Shown here piece by piece: positions 35,182-47,668 of a stretch of DNA of 64,000 bases. The notes below the pieces were generated by a model, which ran no database searches, was not told the DNA's origin, and saw nothing but the letters and a program-made list of their open reading frames with translations. The translations under genes and the position numbers were made by a program. Position 1 is the stretch's first letter. Each line of letters begins with the position of its first letter. The stretch spans positions 30,401,001 to 30,465,000 of the forward strand of contig CM073519.1 in the NCBI GenBank assembly GCA_037074615.1, written 5' to 3'. Source of the DNA: Leucaena leucocephala. Lineage: Eukaryota > Streptophyta > Magnoliopsida > Fabales > Fabaceae.

Positions 35182-37071
35182 TGAAAGGAATTGGAAGACA
35201 TGCAGCGGAAATTAATTTAAAAATTTTTCCATTCCTTGCCAGGATCTACCGTATGTGTTTAAGTCAAGTGGGAAGAAGCATTACCCTTAGTGTGCCTCAG
35301 CGACTTCCACAGCTTATCTTCACGACTGGTGATCTCTTTCCGATCGTAAGGAGACGTCCACAGCTTCTCTCCGCAGCTCGTGCTCTCCTTTTGATCGCAA
35401 GAAGTCGACTCCTCATGTCATCTTCCTCTACTGGTATCCACACGAACAGCGTTCCAACCACAAACGACGTGCTAGCATCTCCTGTCCCTCCAAGGCTTTC
35501 TCAAGAGTTTGTCCTCTCCGTCTCTACTTCAGCAGTTTCTTATCTGTAAACCTTTTGTAGATTCCGTTCGGCCCCTTTTGTGTTATGTGTTGTTTTCAAA
35601 ACGTAGCTCCTAAAATCGGATATATAGGATGCTCTGCGTTTTTCTCAACCGAATTGGATTTTGGAATTAATCTATATTAATTCCGAATACAATATCACAT
35701 ATTGTATAATTTGATAAGAAACTAATTAAATAAATAATGTTTCTATTAAATCCGTCCCACAGATTTAATTCACCTATTTATTTAATTTAAATAAAGATAA
35801 GATTGGACTGTATTTGATTTATTCTCATAAATCAAATTTGAGATATCATATCAATTTGAATTTCAAATTCAAACGTGATAGAGATTTAATTTATCCTTAT
35901 AAATTAAATCTTGTAAATATCTCTTATATGAGATATTCTATCAATTTGAATTTCAAATTCAAACGTGATAGAGATTTAATTTATCCTTATAAATTAAATC
36001 TTGTAAATATCTCTTATATGAGATATCCTATCAGTTTGAATTTCAAATTCAAACGTGATAGAGATTTAATTTATCCTTATAAATTAAATCCTATATATCC
36101 CTTATATATAATATATATATATACGAATTTATATATATACGAAGATAAATATAAATAAATATATACATCAACCCTGGATCATTCATTGAATCTAGACACG
36201 TCTTAGATTCAATGAATCTGGACATCATAGCTCGTGTTGGGCTATTTTGTGTGCGACCCTGTAGGCCCATATGAAGTTGGCAGTGGGCCATTTGCTATAC
36301 TGGCCCACAAGTCGCAAGCGGTCTCTAGCAAAACATAACGACTACCCAAATCATATGAGAATCGATAAACGATGTAACCTTTTATACAACCATATCATGT
36401 CCCTTCTGTCACGTGATATTTTGGTCATGGATGAGGCATGGATAATGTCATCCTCCTATTCCTGACCGTTACTTTCTCGATCCCTGAGTAGTCTGACTAT
36501 AGAAATGGAACTACCTTTCCATTACAGTATGGCCATACATTTCTCAGACTCACTCATCGAGGGGCCCAGTAATATCTCTCTACTAATGTGAGGGACAAAT
36601 TCCATCTTGACCATTCATATTCCTCCGCATGAAAAACCACTAAGCCCGAACATAGTCTTTATGATCATTCGGTCAAAAGTAACTTTTGACTAGGCCAAAG
36701 ATGAGCATTTGTCATGTAGGAATCCATGATGATCTCAGGTCAAAGGGCATAGTGACATGGTTTGTATATGAGAGAAGATTATGACGTAACCCATGCAACT
36801 CTCTCATAGCGGGTCGGTCCAACACCTTGTACTCTTACATGTGCATATGACTTTGATTTATATCTCTATATATCTTCAAAGTCATACTGGTCTTATTTCA
36901 TCTCTGCTCCCGCACAAATGACCGACCAGGGACATTTAGGATAAGATCATGAATTATCCAAGGATGTTCATCACAGTAAACATGCAAATAATATGATAAC
37001 ACAATTAATAAATTCATAAATCAATAATGTTCATAAGACAATGATTGGCCCCTAGGGCACATTTTCCAACA
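35182..37071 (-). mobile_element. Copia solo LTR E3
   Basis: TGAAAGGAATTGGAAGACAT to CACATTTTCCAACA, 1,890 bp, flanked by CCACA on both sides (35177-35181, 37072-37076). It keeps TG...CA ends and three ~91-bp repeats (35840-36100). It is the deepest layer of the nest. Confidence 0.94.
35840..36100. repeat. ~91-bp tandem repeats inside LTR E3 (3 copies)
   Basis: Three units of the same minisatellite as in E1. The 114-codon open frame over it reads as a threefold NLNFKFKRDRDLIYPYKLN-type repeat and is a by-product of the repeat. Confidence 0.85.
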
Positions 37072-40000
37072 CCACATGATGTCATAATTATTATTTTATG
37101 AACAAGTTAAATCCAAGATTAAATGTGGGCCTTTAGATCAAATAGTAACCAAATCAATCTTGGCCATTCATTTTTCTTGGATTTTGGCTATAAATACCCC
37201 TCCAATTCTGCAGCAAACCGTAGCTTCATGGACCCTTGGGGAAACTCTTGCAAAATGAAAACTCAAGCCAAGACAAAGAAGATTCAAGGTTCCAAAGTTC
37301 AAGCAAGCTAGAGATTAAGGGTAAGCAATCTTTCCTAACTTATTCTCCTTTGATTTGGGAGCTTGAAATTAGGGTTTTCATGGGGAAAAGTTGAGCTTTC
37401 TCTAAGGGGAGGTGCTGTCCAAAAACCTTAAAGGAAAGGGGAAAGAAGAAATTAAAGTTAGAACCATATGATTGAAGCTTAAACAAGCTAATTAAGTGGT
37501 TGGTTGTTGAATCAAATTGATATTCTTGACTTTGCCATGGTGTGCCTGTTCGGTCTGCACTGTTCATGAGGGAGGGAAATTGAATTTCAATGATGTAATG
37601 CTTCCATTGAGTTTGTATGATGATTTTGTGTAGGATTGGAAAGGTTTTGAACCTTGGAAACACTAAAATCTCAAGGTTGTAGTCTTTCAGATTCCTTACA
37701 GTTACTGTTCACTCGCATGAACAGTGATTGGAATTTCATGATTTTGATGGTTCCAATGGTTTTAAAATGAAAAGTTGTGTGGGGTAAAGTGGAGAAACAA
37801 GTATGGGAAGCATTAGAATCAAAATGAGAATTTTTGAAAGAATTGTATGCTTATGTTCAGTTCTGTACAGCAGGCCATGATGGAGCTGGAATTTCATGAT
37901 TCTAAGCTCATAAATGAGTTCAAAATATGAAATTGTGTAGGGTAAAGTCAAGACATCAATTGATTCAAGAGCCAAGTGGATTAGTAAATATTAGGGAAAG
38001 TTATGACAATAAAGAGTGTAACAAAGTTAATCTTGGACATGGTTGGAGTTCATGAGTCCTAATGAGTCATGTGATGAATATGAATGTGTTTAGGACCATG
38101 AAACATCCAAGAAGATATTGGGAAGTGATGGACATAAAGGCTTCATGGTTGGAAAGCTGGGGAGCAAGGGCTAAAGGTCAAGAGAAAAGCTTAAGTGCAA
38201 GGTAGTGAACTTATCTCTTTATGTGCTTGATGTGGTATGCTTATGTGTTGACATGTATGTGATATTTGAATGATGTTGTGACATGATTAATGATGTTCAA
38301 TGTATTGTGAATAACATGTTTCTATGGCCATACACTTTATATAAAAGTATATAGCATGATGGCATGTCACTAATCAAAGGAAGTTTAATAAAATTACATA
38401 TCATGCATTAGCATCCATCTTGCATATTTAAGTGGTAGTGTTTGCTACTGAGATTCCCTAGAATCTCACTCTCCCATAACCAACCAATTTAGGTCAAGCA
38501 TGAAGAAAAGGTATGCATGGAGAAGAGCTAAAGCATGGAAGAAGGAAAGTGAAGTATTTAAGATTCTAGCATATGCTATGCATTTTCCATGTATGTAAAT
38601 GCCATGTAAGGTGTCTATTTATGTGATAAACTTGTATGTAATAATTATGGCATATGTACATGATGTATATGAATGTTGAGAAGCTTATTTAATGGCTTTT
38701 GCATGTTGAAACAATTATTGGAAATGAAAGAAAAGAAACAGAAATGGTAAAAACGTAGGTCCTAAAGCAGTTTTGTTGTGGCTTCAGTTTGACCTAGCAA
38801 ATGAAGGAATTAGTTCACGAAATTTTATGATCATGTAGCACACATCCACATCTTTAAGTGCATAGGTAGAACGTTTCATTTGGATGTGTATATCAAGAGA
38901 AATGAATTTCCAAAGTAAGGGACCAGAATCTGTTTCCAGAGTTTTTGACCAAATGAATAGTAAATTTCAAGGAATAAACTGTATCAATTGGCTAATCATT
39001 TGGTCTGGAAATTATTTTTCCCTTAAATTTCAAGATGTTATCTTCACGTAGATTTTTGAACCACTTCATTTTGAGTTTTCTAGAATTAATTATGATTTTT
39101 CGAAGTTCATTGCGTAATCTGGAATAACATATGAACAGTAACCCGAGAAAGAGTAAAATTCCAGATTTAGCTAATGGACTTCCAAGGTCTTGTAAGTGGT
39201 TCTAAATGCTACTGAATGGTCCCTAAGACGTATAAAAGTAAGGATGTTACAGTGAATGTGTTTGGTATGCACTGTTCATGACGGAAAGAAATGGAATTTC
39301 AATGATTTAATGCTTCCATTGAATTTATATGATGATTTTGTGTAGGATTGGGAAGGTTTTGAACCTTGGAAACATTAAAATCTCAAGGTTTGTAGTCTTT
39401 GAGATTCCGTATGGGTACTGTTCACTCGCATGAACAGTGATTGAAATTTCATGATTTTGATGCTTCCAATGGTTCTAAAATGAAAAATTGTGTGGGATAA
39501 AGTAGAGAAACAAGTATGGCAAGCATTAGAATCAAAATGAGAATTTTTGAAAGAATTGTGTGCTTCTGTTCAGTTCTGTACAGCAGGCCATGAAGGAGCT
39601 GGAATTTCATGATTCTAAGCTCATAAATACATTCAAAAGATGAAATTGTGTAGGGTAAAGTTAAGACATCAATTGATTCAAAGGCCAAGTCCATTGGTTA
39701 TGATTAAGGAAAGTTAAGGTAGTTAAGTGAGATTAATGATCAAGAGAAAGTTATGTTAAGTTAAAGTAAGTTTAATGCTCACAGAAATTAGATGGTAATG
39801 GATGAATGGTTATGTGATGTTAGGGATTGGTTGGTATGCTCCAAAAGAGGCAGCCACATGTCCAAGAGATGTGAGATGAAAGAAGCAAGATAAAGTGAAA
39901 GAAAGTCAAGTCTATAAGGTAGTGAATTTACTTCTTTACTTGCTTGATGTGGTACGCTTATGTGTTGACATGTACATGATGTTTCAATGATGTTGTGACA

Positions 40001-40973
40001 TGATAAATGATGTTGAATGTATTGTGAATAACATGTTTTCCATGGCCATGCACTTTATGCAAAAGTATATAGCATGATAGCATGTCACTAATCAAAGAAA
40101 GTTTAATTAAATTACATATCATGCATTAGCATCCGTCTTGCATATTTAACCAGTAATGTTTGCTACTGAGATTCCCTAGAATCTCACTCTCCCATAACCA
40201 ACCAATTTAGGTCAAGCATGATGGATAATGTATGCATGGAGAAGAGCTAAAGCATGGAAGAAGAAAAGTGAAGTATTTAAGATGTTAGCATATGCTATGC
40301 ACTTTCAATATATGTCAAAGCCATGTAAAGTATCTATTTATATGATGAGATTGTATGAAATAATTATTGTATTACCCCATGATGTATATGAGTTCAGAAA
40401 AGGCAGAAGAGATGATCTATGTATGCTGGAACAATTATGGAAAGTGAAAGAAACGAAACTGAAATGGTAAAAACGTAGGTCCTAAAGCAGTTTTATTGTG
40501 GCTTCAGTTTGACCTAGCAAATGAAGGAATTAATTTATGAAATCTTAACATCATGTATTACACATCCAGAGCTTTAACTGCATAGGTAGAACGTTTCATT
40601 TGGATGTGTATATGAAGAGAAATAAATTTTCAAAGTAAGGGACTAGAATCTGTTTCTAGAGTTTTTGACCAAATGAACAGTAAACTTCAACGAATAAACT
40701 GTATCAATTGGCTAATCATTTGGTCTGGAAATTATGTTTTCCTTAAATTTCAAGATGTTATGTTCATGTAGCTTTTTTAACCACTTCATTTTGAGTTTTC
40801 TAGAATTAATTATTATTTTTGAAAGTTCATTGTGTAATCTGGAATACCATATGAAAAGTAACCCATGAAGGAGAAAAATTCTACATTTAGCTAATGGACT
40901 TCCAAGGTCTTGTAAATGGTTTTAAATGCTACTAGTTGGTCCCTAGTATGTATAAAGTAAGGATGTTACATTT

Positions 40974-40986
40974 CGGTATCAGAGCA
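40974..40986 (+). other. Primer-binding site of element D
   Basis: CGGTATCAGAGCA, three bases after the LTR end, one mismatch to TGGTATCAGAGCA. It shows that the left LTR is the 5' LTR. Confidence 0.88.
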
Positions 40987-43900
40987 TTCAAGGGAGAAAG
41001 GGAAAAAAGCATTTTGGGATATGTGACTTTATAGAGAAAGATCAGTGTGATGTTCCTGGTTCTAGTCAACTCTAACCTTCTTTGTTAAAGACAATTAGTG
41101 TTGACCATATGGTCTGAAGAAAGTTGTGGAGAGTGAATTACTCAGTCTAGGTCAAGGGATGGACAGAAGTAGAGATTAAGAACAGTTAGTTATCTGCAGT
41201 TCCTCAATGTCGTAGCAGGAATGATAAATAGACATACAGTAAAGGGCATTAACCTAATATACTTTAGAGGACTGGTATGAGATGATAGGAAGTCAAGTGT
41301 CATGAGAATAAAGATGGCAACCTTACTGAAGTCTATCAGTTAGAGGTTTAGTATAGAGTATAGGCAAGTTAAACAGTATAAAGCACTAAGATACAGAAGA
41401 TCAATTTAAGAAGAGGTTCAACAGTAAATCCTCCGTATGATCATTAGGAGTTGATCTACATTGCGAAACACATTGTGCAGCTAGTCTCTGTTGAACAGAA
41501 TGATGAGAAGTTAGAATGAGACTTGCCTAAGAATGATCTAATACATGGCTTGAGGATAAAGACGTGATAGTTAATAGATAGAAAGTTAATGTTCCCAAAG
41601 CAAAGGGATTATATTACGAAGAGATAGTAACCTAACGCTCTGCCCTAGAGAACAGAAATAGTAATGCTAGATGATGAATAAGATCCAAGTGACCCGAATT
41701 GGTCAGGATCTAGAGACAGACCAAAAAAGAATCACAGTCTAGTCTAGAGTAGACTGAGACTGATGGATAGAAAGAGTTAAAAATGATACAGAGAGACATA
41801 GAAGCTACTCCATATGAGATGGAGAGTGATTAGCTCACTTGAGAAGTTTTTCTCAAAGAGTTTAAACGAAGCATTCCTCTCAATTAGAGAGAGGTGAGCG
41901 TGAGGCTAAGGGTTAGAGCTAAGGGAAGAGAACTCTTTTGATGGATACTTAACCGAGTTCATTCATATGAACCTTGAGGCTTAATAAGAGATACGTTCTC
42001 GCCTGTTAGTAATCCAGGAGGATAAGGGAAAACTTAAAAGTTTGAATGGCATAAAGATATGAGCCAAACCTTTCCTCAGTTAGCTGAAAGAAAACAGCTG
42101 ACTCAGTTATGGATTATATATAGATTACAGTGAGGTCGAGGACACAAAGTTCTTTAGGCTAAGGATACAGAAGTCTTACAGGCAATGAGAAATGTTATGA
42201 TAAGAATGATTATGGCCTAGTAAGATAACCCGATGTGATAAGCTATCTCCGATTGCTAAATGAATAATAGGATACTGGAGATGTAAGCTAAAGATAAATT
42301 GCCTCAGAAATTGTTTGAGGATTTATAGAAAAAGATATATGTAAGCTAAGAGAAAGAAATTTATGAGGTTTAAAGAAAGTAAGGTAGCCAAAAATTCAAA
42401 GGTAAAGTGATTTCCCTATTCTTTATGTAAGAAAGAGTAAGAAAGGGTTGAGTCTATACCCTAGTAAGAGGGTAAAGTGGCAACCTAAGTGAAACAAGTG
42501 AATGATTCAGGTTCCTGAATAAATGATCAGGACCTAGCAGTTGAGGTGTTAAAGGGACAGAATGTTTAAAGTTTATATAGCTAATTGGCTAATGGCAATA
42601 TGAGTATGAGGGATAGTTGAGCAAACTATGTAATAGTGGTATGGCTTATATTGCCATAAAATATGATGAGAAGTTACATCTACTTGTAGTTGTCATATGA
42701 TGACATGCATGTTAGTGAATGCTTAAATGATTGCATCTCCTTGGATATTATGCATGATAGAGTATGCTATGATAAATGAATACTCCCCTCACGCAGTACA
42801 TACAAGATAGAGTATATCAGATGAGAAAGTTATGTTGCTCCTATGCCCTATGACATACAATTAAATAATTCAACTTAGCAAGGATAAAGCCATAGCAAAG
42901 TGCTAAACTAGAAAGTTAGCTACTTGATTCTCAGAAGATAGAAAGAGAATTTATGATCAAACTATGATAGTCAATGGGATAGAGAATGAGATTAAAAGAT
43001 GAGGATGATATGAAAAATTCCTGAGTGATAGAAGAAATGAGCAAAGTCCTAATAGATAATACTGGCTTTTGCGATAATTTCGGGGGAATTATCTATGGAG
43101 CTAACAACTATGTGAAAATGACTAACCTTGTAACTTTGTCTGTTGGTTTAAGTCTTCCAAAGATGAGAATATAGTACAACATAATCGTAGTAAATTTCGG
43201 AGGATTGCAGTTAGATCCTGTTATGGCTCACAGGGTCGCAGTTAGATCCTGAAAGGCTTACAGTTGATCGTAGTAGATCCTGAAGGTCGCAGTAGACCTA
43301 GCCTAGAGAAAGAAAGTAATGAGCCATAAGTACAGTATGTCTTTGGAAGGACGAACACCAAGGAAAAGTTAAGGTATAGAAGCTTCACAAGTTGGTTAAC
43401 TCATAACAGAGAGAGTACCCATGATGCTAGTTTCAGATAACCTTATTACTATCAAGGACTGAACTCAGAATCTCCTTACACGTATCAGGAACTAAGTGAT
43501 CAAAGTTAAAGCTGTTAATCTTGAGTTCCAAGGATTTATGAGAATATTTCATAAGATATGAGAAAGGGTCAAATGAGAATAAAGAGATCCTTAAGATAAG
43601 ATTACAAAGAATAAGAATAAAAGGTAAATAGATCCTCTAGATAAGGATAAAGAGATTAGAAGGCCAGATAAATCCAAGAGAGATAGTATAAGATGGATAT
43701 AATATAGTAAAGTACTAAGGTTGGAGCTTGTGAGCATCAATGCTTCAGATTTTTATATGCATATTTCAGTTAAGCGTGCTCAGGCAAGGGTAGTCTAATG
43801 ATGGGTGACCCCTGGAAAGTGATAGAAAAAGGTGGAAATGCCATAGAAATTTGGCATCTGTGCACAGAGCCATGTAACATGATAGAAAGAGCTATGAAAA

Positions 43901-44012
43901 GCTAGAAAGGATTATGGAAAGTAAGAGACTAGAACCCTTATGTCAAGTATAAATGAAATGGATTTGAAATATAGACTGAGGTAGCCAGATTTGGCCAAAG
44001 ATGCCATGATAC
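40987..44012 (+). other. Non-coding interior of element D
   Basis: About 3 kb, strongly purine-rich in element sense, with no open frame of note. It aligns block by block with the reverse complement of the C interior: 42440-42500 (TTGAGTCTATACCCTAGTAA), 42690-42850 (CATATGATGACATGCATGTT) and the array at 43203-43312. It is cut at 44013 by copia E4. Confidence 0.75.
43203..43312 (+). repeat. GCAGTTAGATCC array in element D
   Basis: Four spaced copies: ATTGCAGTTAGATCCTG, GTCGCAGTTAGATCCTG, ATCGTAGTAGATCCTG and GTCGCAGTAGACC. The spacers TTATGGCTCACA and AAAGGCTTACAG, and the trailing CCTAGCC, match those in element C. Confidence 0.8.
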
Positions 44013-45350
44013 TGTAAGGAATTGGAAGACACGCAGCGGAAATTAACTTAAAAATTTTTCCATTCCTTTCCAGGATCTACCGTATGTGTTTAAGTCAAGT
44101 GGGAAGAAGCATTACCCTCAACGCTCCTCTGCGACTTCCACAGCTCCTCTCCGTGGCTCGTGCTCTCTTTCCGATCGCAAGAAGTCATCCATAGCTTCTC
44201 TCCGCGACTCGTGCTCTCTTTCTGATCGCAAGAAGTCGACGCCTCAGGTCGGCTCCTTGTACTGGTATACACACGAACAGCTTTCCAACCATGAATGACG
44301 TGCTTGTGTCTCCTGTCCCTCCAAGGTTTTCTCAACAATTCGTCCTCTCCGTCTCTACTTCAACAGTTTCTTATCTGCAAACCTTTTGCAGATTCCCTTC
44401 AGCCTTTTGTGTTATGTGTTGTTATTCAAAACGTAGCTCCTAAAATCAGATAAATAGGATGCTCTGCGTTTTCTCAACCGAATTGGATTTTTAGAATTAA
44501 TCTATATTAGTTCTGAAATTAATACAATATCACATATTGTATAATTTGATAAGAAACTAATTAAATAAATAATGTTTGTATTAAATCCGTCCCACAGATT
44601 TAATTCACCTATTTATTTAATTTAAAATAAAGATAAGACTAGACTATATTTGATTTATTCTCATAAAACAAATTTGAGATATCATGTCAATTTGAATTTC
44701 AAATTCAAACGTGATAGAGATTTAATTTATCCTTATAAATTAAATCTTGTAAATATCTCTTATATGAGATATTCTATCAATTTGAATTTTAAATTCAAAC
44801 ATGATAGAGATTTAATTTATCCTTATAAATTAAATCTTGTAAATATCTCTTATATGAGATATCCTATCAATTTGAATTTCAAATTCAAACATTATAGAGA
44901 TTTAATTTATCCTTATAAATTAAATCCTATATATATCCCTTATATATAATGTATATATATGAATTTATATATATATTCGAATATAAATATAAATAAATAT
45001 ATATATCAACCTTGGATCATTCATTGAATCTGGACATCATAGCTCGTGTTGGGCTATTTTGTGTGTGACCCTGTAGGCCCATATGAAGTTGGCAGTGGCC
45101 CATTTTCTATACTAGCCCATAAGTCGCAAGCGGTCTCTAGCAAGACATAACGACTACCCAAATCATATGAGGATCGATAAACGATGTAACCTTTTATACA
45201 ACCATATCATGTCCCGTCTGTCACACGATATTTTGACCATGGATGAGGCATGGATAATGTCATCCTCCTATTCCTGACTGTTACTTTCTCGATCCCTGAG
45301 TAGTCTGACTATAGAAATGGAACTACCTTTCCATTATAGTATGGCCATAC
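44013..45350 (-). mobile_element. Copia E4, truncated 3' LTR
   Basis: TGTAAGGAATTGGAAGACAC onward matches the E family up to TATGGCCATAC. There the LTR breaks off and integrase sequence begins at 45351. It has three ~91-bp repeats (44690-44940). The last 550 bp or so of the LTR, RNase H, RT and the end of integrase were deleted. Confidence 0.88.
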
Positions 45351-46645
45351 TTAGGATATCCCACAAGAAGGTACTTTGAGGATTTGGGCGCTAATTTGTC
45401 TAAGGCTTGTTGCTTAACATAGACCTCGCATCCCCAAATCTTGAGGAAAGACAAACTAGGCGTCCTCCCAGTCCATATCTCATACGGAGTCTTTTCAATT
45501 GCCTTAGATGGAACATGATTGAGTGTGAACGCAGCTATCTCTAGGGCATGTCCCCAAAAGGAGGGTGAAAGATCTGTTCGACTCATCATGGATTGAACCA
45601 TATCTAATAGTGTTCGATTCCTCCGTTCAGAAATGCCATTCCATTGTGGTATCCCTGGAGGAGTCAATTGTGAGACTATCCCATAACTCCTGAGATAATC
45701 TATGAACTCTTGGCTCAAATATTCACCGCCCCGATTAGATCGAAGGGCTTTAATTATTTTGCCAAGCTGGTTTTGTACTTCATTTTGAAATATCTTGAAC
45801 TTTTTAAAAGATTCAGATTTATGTTTCATCAGATAGATATACCCATATCTGCTGAAATTATCGATGAATGTTATGAAGTACGAATAACCTCCTCTGGCAT
45901 TTGTGTTTATCGGTCCACACACATCTGTATGTATGAGGCCCAATAAATCAGTGGCCCTTTCACTGTGCCCAATGAAGGGTGACTTTGTCATCTTTCCTAA
46001 CAAGCAAGACTCGCAAGTGTTATATGATTCAAAATCAAATGAGTTTAGAAATCCATCTTGATGGAGTTTGGAAATGCGTTTCTCATTTATGTGGCCCAGA
46101 CGACAGTGCCAGAGGTATGTCAGATTCAAATCGTTTGGTTTGACCCTTTTGGTGGTTATGTTATAGATATTTTCATGATTGGGTTGTTCCAAATTTAATA
46201 TGTAATGATCAACATGCAAATCACCATGAGCATAGAAAACATCATTACGATAAATAGAACATCTACTATTCCCAGCAATGGAAGTGAAACCTTCCTTATC
46301 CAAATAAGAAAGTGAAACAATGTTACTACTTAAAGCAGGAACATAATAGCAATTGTTCAAAACTAATAAAAGCCCAATGGGCAGAACTAATTCATAAGTG
46401 CCTACAGCTAACGCAGCAACCCTTGCTCTGTTTTCAACTCGTAGGTCAACCTCGCCCTTTTTCAGCTTCCTATTGTCCTTTAGTCCATGCACATTTGTAC
46501 AAATGTGAGAACCACATGCAGTATCTAATACCCATGAAGTGGAAGTAGAAAGATGAATGTCTATAACATAAATACATGAAGCGATAGCCCCACTATCCTT
46601 CTTGTTCTTTTTCAGATCTTCGAGGTAGAGTTTGCAATTCCTCTT
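45351..46645 (-). pseudogene. Copia E4 protease and integrase (3' truncated, fused to LTR)
   Basis: Minus strand, continuous with gag through one TAG (TGG by transition, 46646-46648). Order: protease site SWVLDTACGSHICTN, GAG-pre-integrase zinc finger (WHCRLGHINEKRISKLH... CESCLLGKMTKSPF), and integrase core (HTDVCGP, ALRSNRGGEYL, PQWNGISERRNRTL). The second catalytic Asp of RSDRGGE is Asn. After KSSKYLLVGYPK at 45351 the frame runs straight into LTR sequence (YGHTIMER). From 46492 leftward to 45323 it is open for 389 codons, unusually well kept. It is copia, and its linked LTR is the E family. Confidence 0.93.
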
Positions 46646-47443
46646 CTAATGACCAGGTTCATTGCAGAAGAAGTAGACTCCTTCCTCTGGAGGCTTTGCC
46701 TTCTTTGGTGTAGGCTTGGTTTCGGGCTTGCCTGACTCTTTGGTCTTACCTGATGAGCCATAACCCTTCCCCTTGCCTTTGCCTTTCTTTTTCATACCCT
46801 TTCCTTTCTGAACCATCAAAACAACACTGGGCTTCTTCTTAAGACTCGGCTCAGCAGTTTTAAGCATCCCATGCAGTTTAGAAATAGATTTCTCCATGTT
46901 GTTCATGTTGTAGTTCATGACAAACTGGTCATAACTTTCTGGGAGTGAGTTTAAGATCAAATTTGTAGCTAACTCCTGGCTCATGGGAAATCCAAGCCTT
47001 TCAAGGTGATCAATGTACCCTTTCATCTTTAAGACATGAGTACTGACTGATGCACCTTTAGCCATCTTGCAGGAATATAAGGCCTTAGTAGTCTCATACC
47101 TCTCTTGCCTTGCCTGTTGCTGGAACATTTCCTTGAGATGCACAATCATCTCATAAGCCTCCATGTGTTCCAGATCTCTTTGGAGCTCCGAAACCATGGT
47201 GGCTAGCATCAAGCATCCCACATCGACAAAGTCTTCCTTATGCTTCGTGTAAGCATCTCTCTAAGCTCTAGGAGCATTGGCCGCTGGCTCCTCAGGAACG
47301 GGTTAATCTAGGACATGCGCCTTTCTTTCCTGCTTGAGAACAATTCTCAAGTTCCTAAACCAGTCAAGAAAGTTTGTCCCATTAAGTTTGTCCTTCTCAA
47401 GGATAGATCGCAGTGATAATGTAGCAGTATTACTAGTCGTCAT
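46646..47443 (-). pseudogene. Copia E4 gag
   Basis: The start at 47441-47443 gives MTTSNTATLSLRSILEKDKL, the usual copia gag opening (NGTNFLDWFRNLRIVL), followed by the UBN2-type capsid (QERYETTKALYSCKM; YIDHLERLGFPM; NLILNSLPESYDQFV), a Lys/Gly linker and a zinc knuckle. Two early stops (TAA in LD*PVPEE, TAG in RA*RDAY) and one in the knuckle are single transitions of Gln or Trp codons. The first knuckle Cys is Tyr (VYFFCNEPGH). The 191 codons from 47221 are open. Confidence 0.92.
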
Positions 47444-47668
47444 GATTCTACAATTAAAAATATGCAATTTAATTAGCAATCTCCCACTAAATAAAGAACC
47501 CTCAATGCAATAGTTAGTGGGCTAAGATCCATATTTGGCTCAAACTTAAGTCCGCTTTGGTAGGACGCTTAAATTAAGTTATTTAGGTAGGTAACACCTT
47601 TACCAATTACATCAAATGTAACCCTTAAATGTTCATGGGATCCTATCAACATATGATCTGGCATGTTT
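47444..47668 (-). other. Copia E4 leader, broken before the PBS
   Basis: About 220 bp of untranslated leader 5' of gag (minus strand). It stops near 47665 in CATGTTTTTAAAAG, where the D 3' LTR begins in its interior. No TGGTATCAGAGC and no 5' LTR remain, so a deletion joins E4 to D. Confidence 0.75.

Larger units (their letters stand above)
33990..39251 (+). mobile_element. Solo LTR D3 inside the 5' LTR of D
   Basis: TGTCATATCCTAATTTTTTCC to GTAAGGATGTTACA, flanked by GTGAA on both sides (33985-33989, 39252-39256). Net length is about 3.37 kb after removing copia E3, equal to LTR D. Self-insertion of a family into its own LTR. TATAAATA near 37190 and the peptide MKTQAKTKKIQGSKVQAS at about 37255. 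Confidence 0.92.
32333..40970 (+). repeat. 5' LTR of element D, interrupted by D3
   Basis: TGTCATATCCTAATTTTTCC to GTAAGGATGTTACA. Parts 32333-33989 and 39252-40970. The TATA position reads CATAAATA (33632-33639), with the short ORF MKTQAKIKKIQGSKVQAS at about 33697 and a donor AAAG/GTAAGC after it. Confidence 0.9.

Noticed and set aside
35814..36158. 114-codon open frame made of repeated YKLNLVNISYMRY-like units (also 44650-44949 and 52232-52423)
   Set aside because: It is only the translation of the ~91-bp tandem repeat in copia LTRs; no start context, and the unit number changes between copies.
39449..39694. 81-codon Leu/Ile-rich frame in LTR D (also 48986-49231 and 37736-37975) that could pass for a membrane peptide
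   Set aside because: Antisense strand of the LTR, no conserved start, and copies differ by frameshift. AT-rich DNA readily gives such peptides.
40228..40470. 80-codon open frame starting MYAWRRAKAW, identical at 49765-50007
   Set aside because: Identity comes from the near-identical LTR pair of D; the same place in D3 (about 38510) has a stop. No domain seen.
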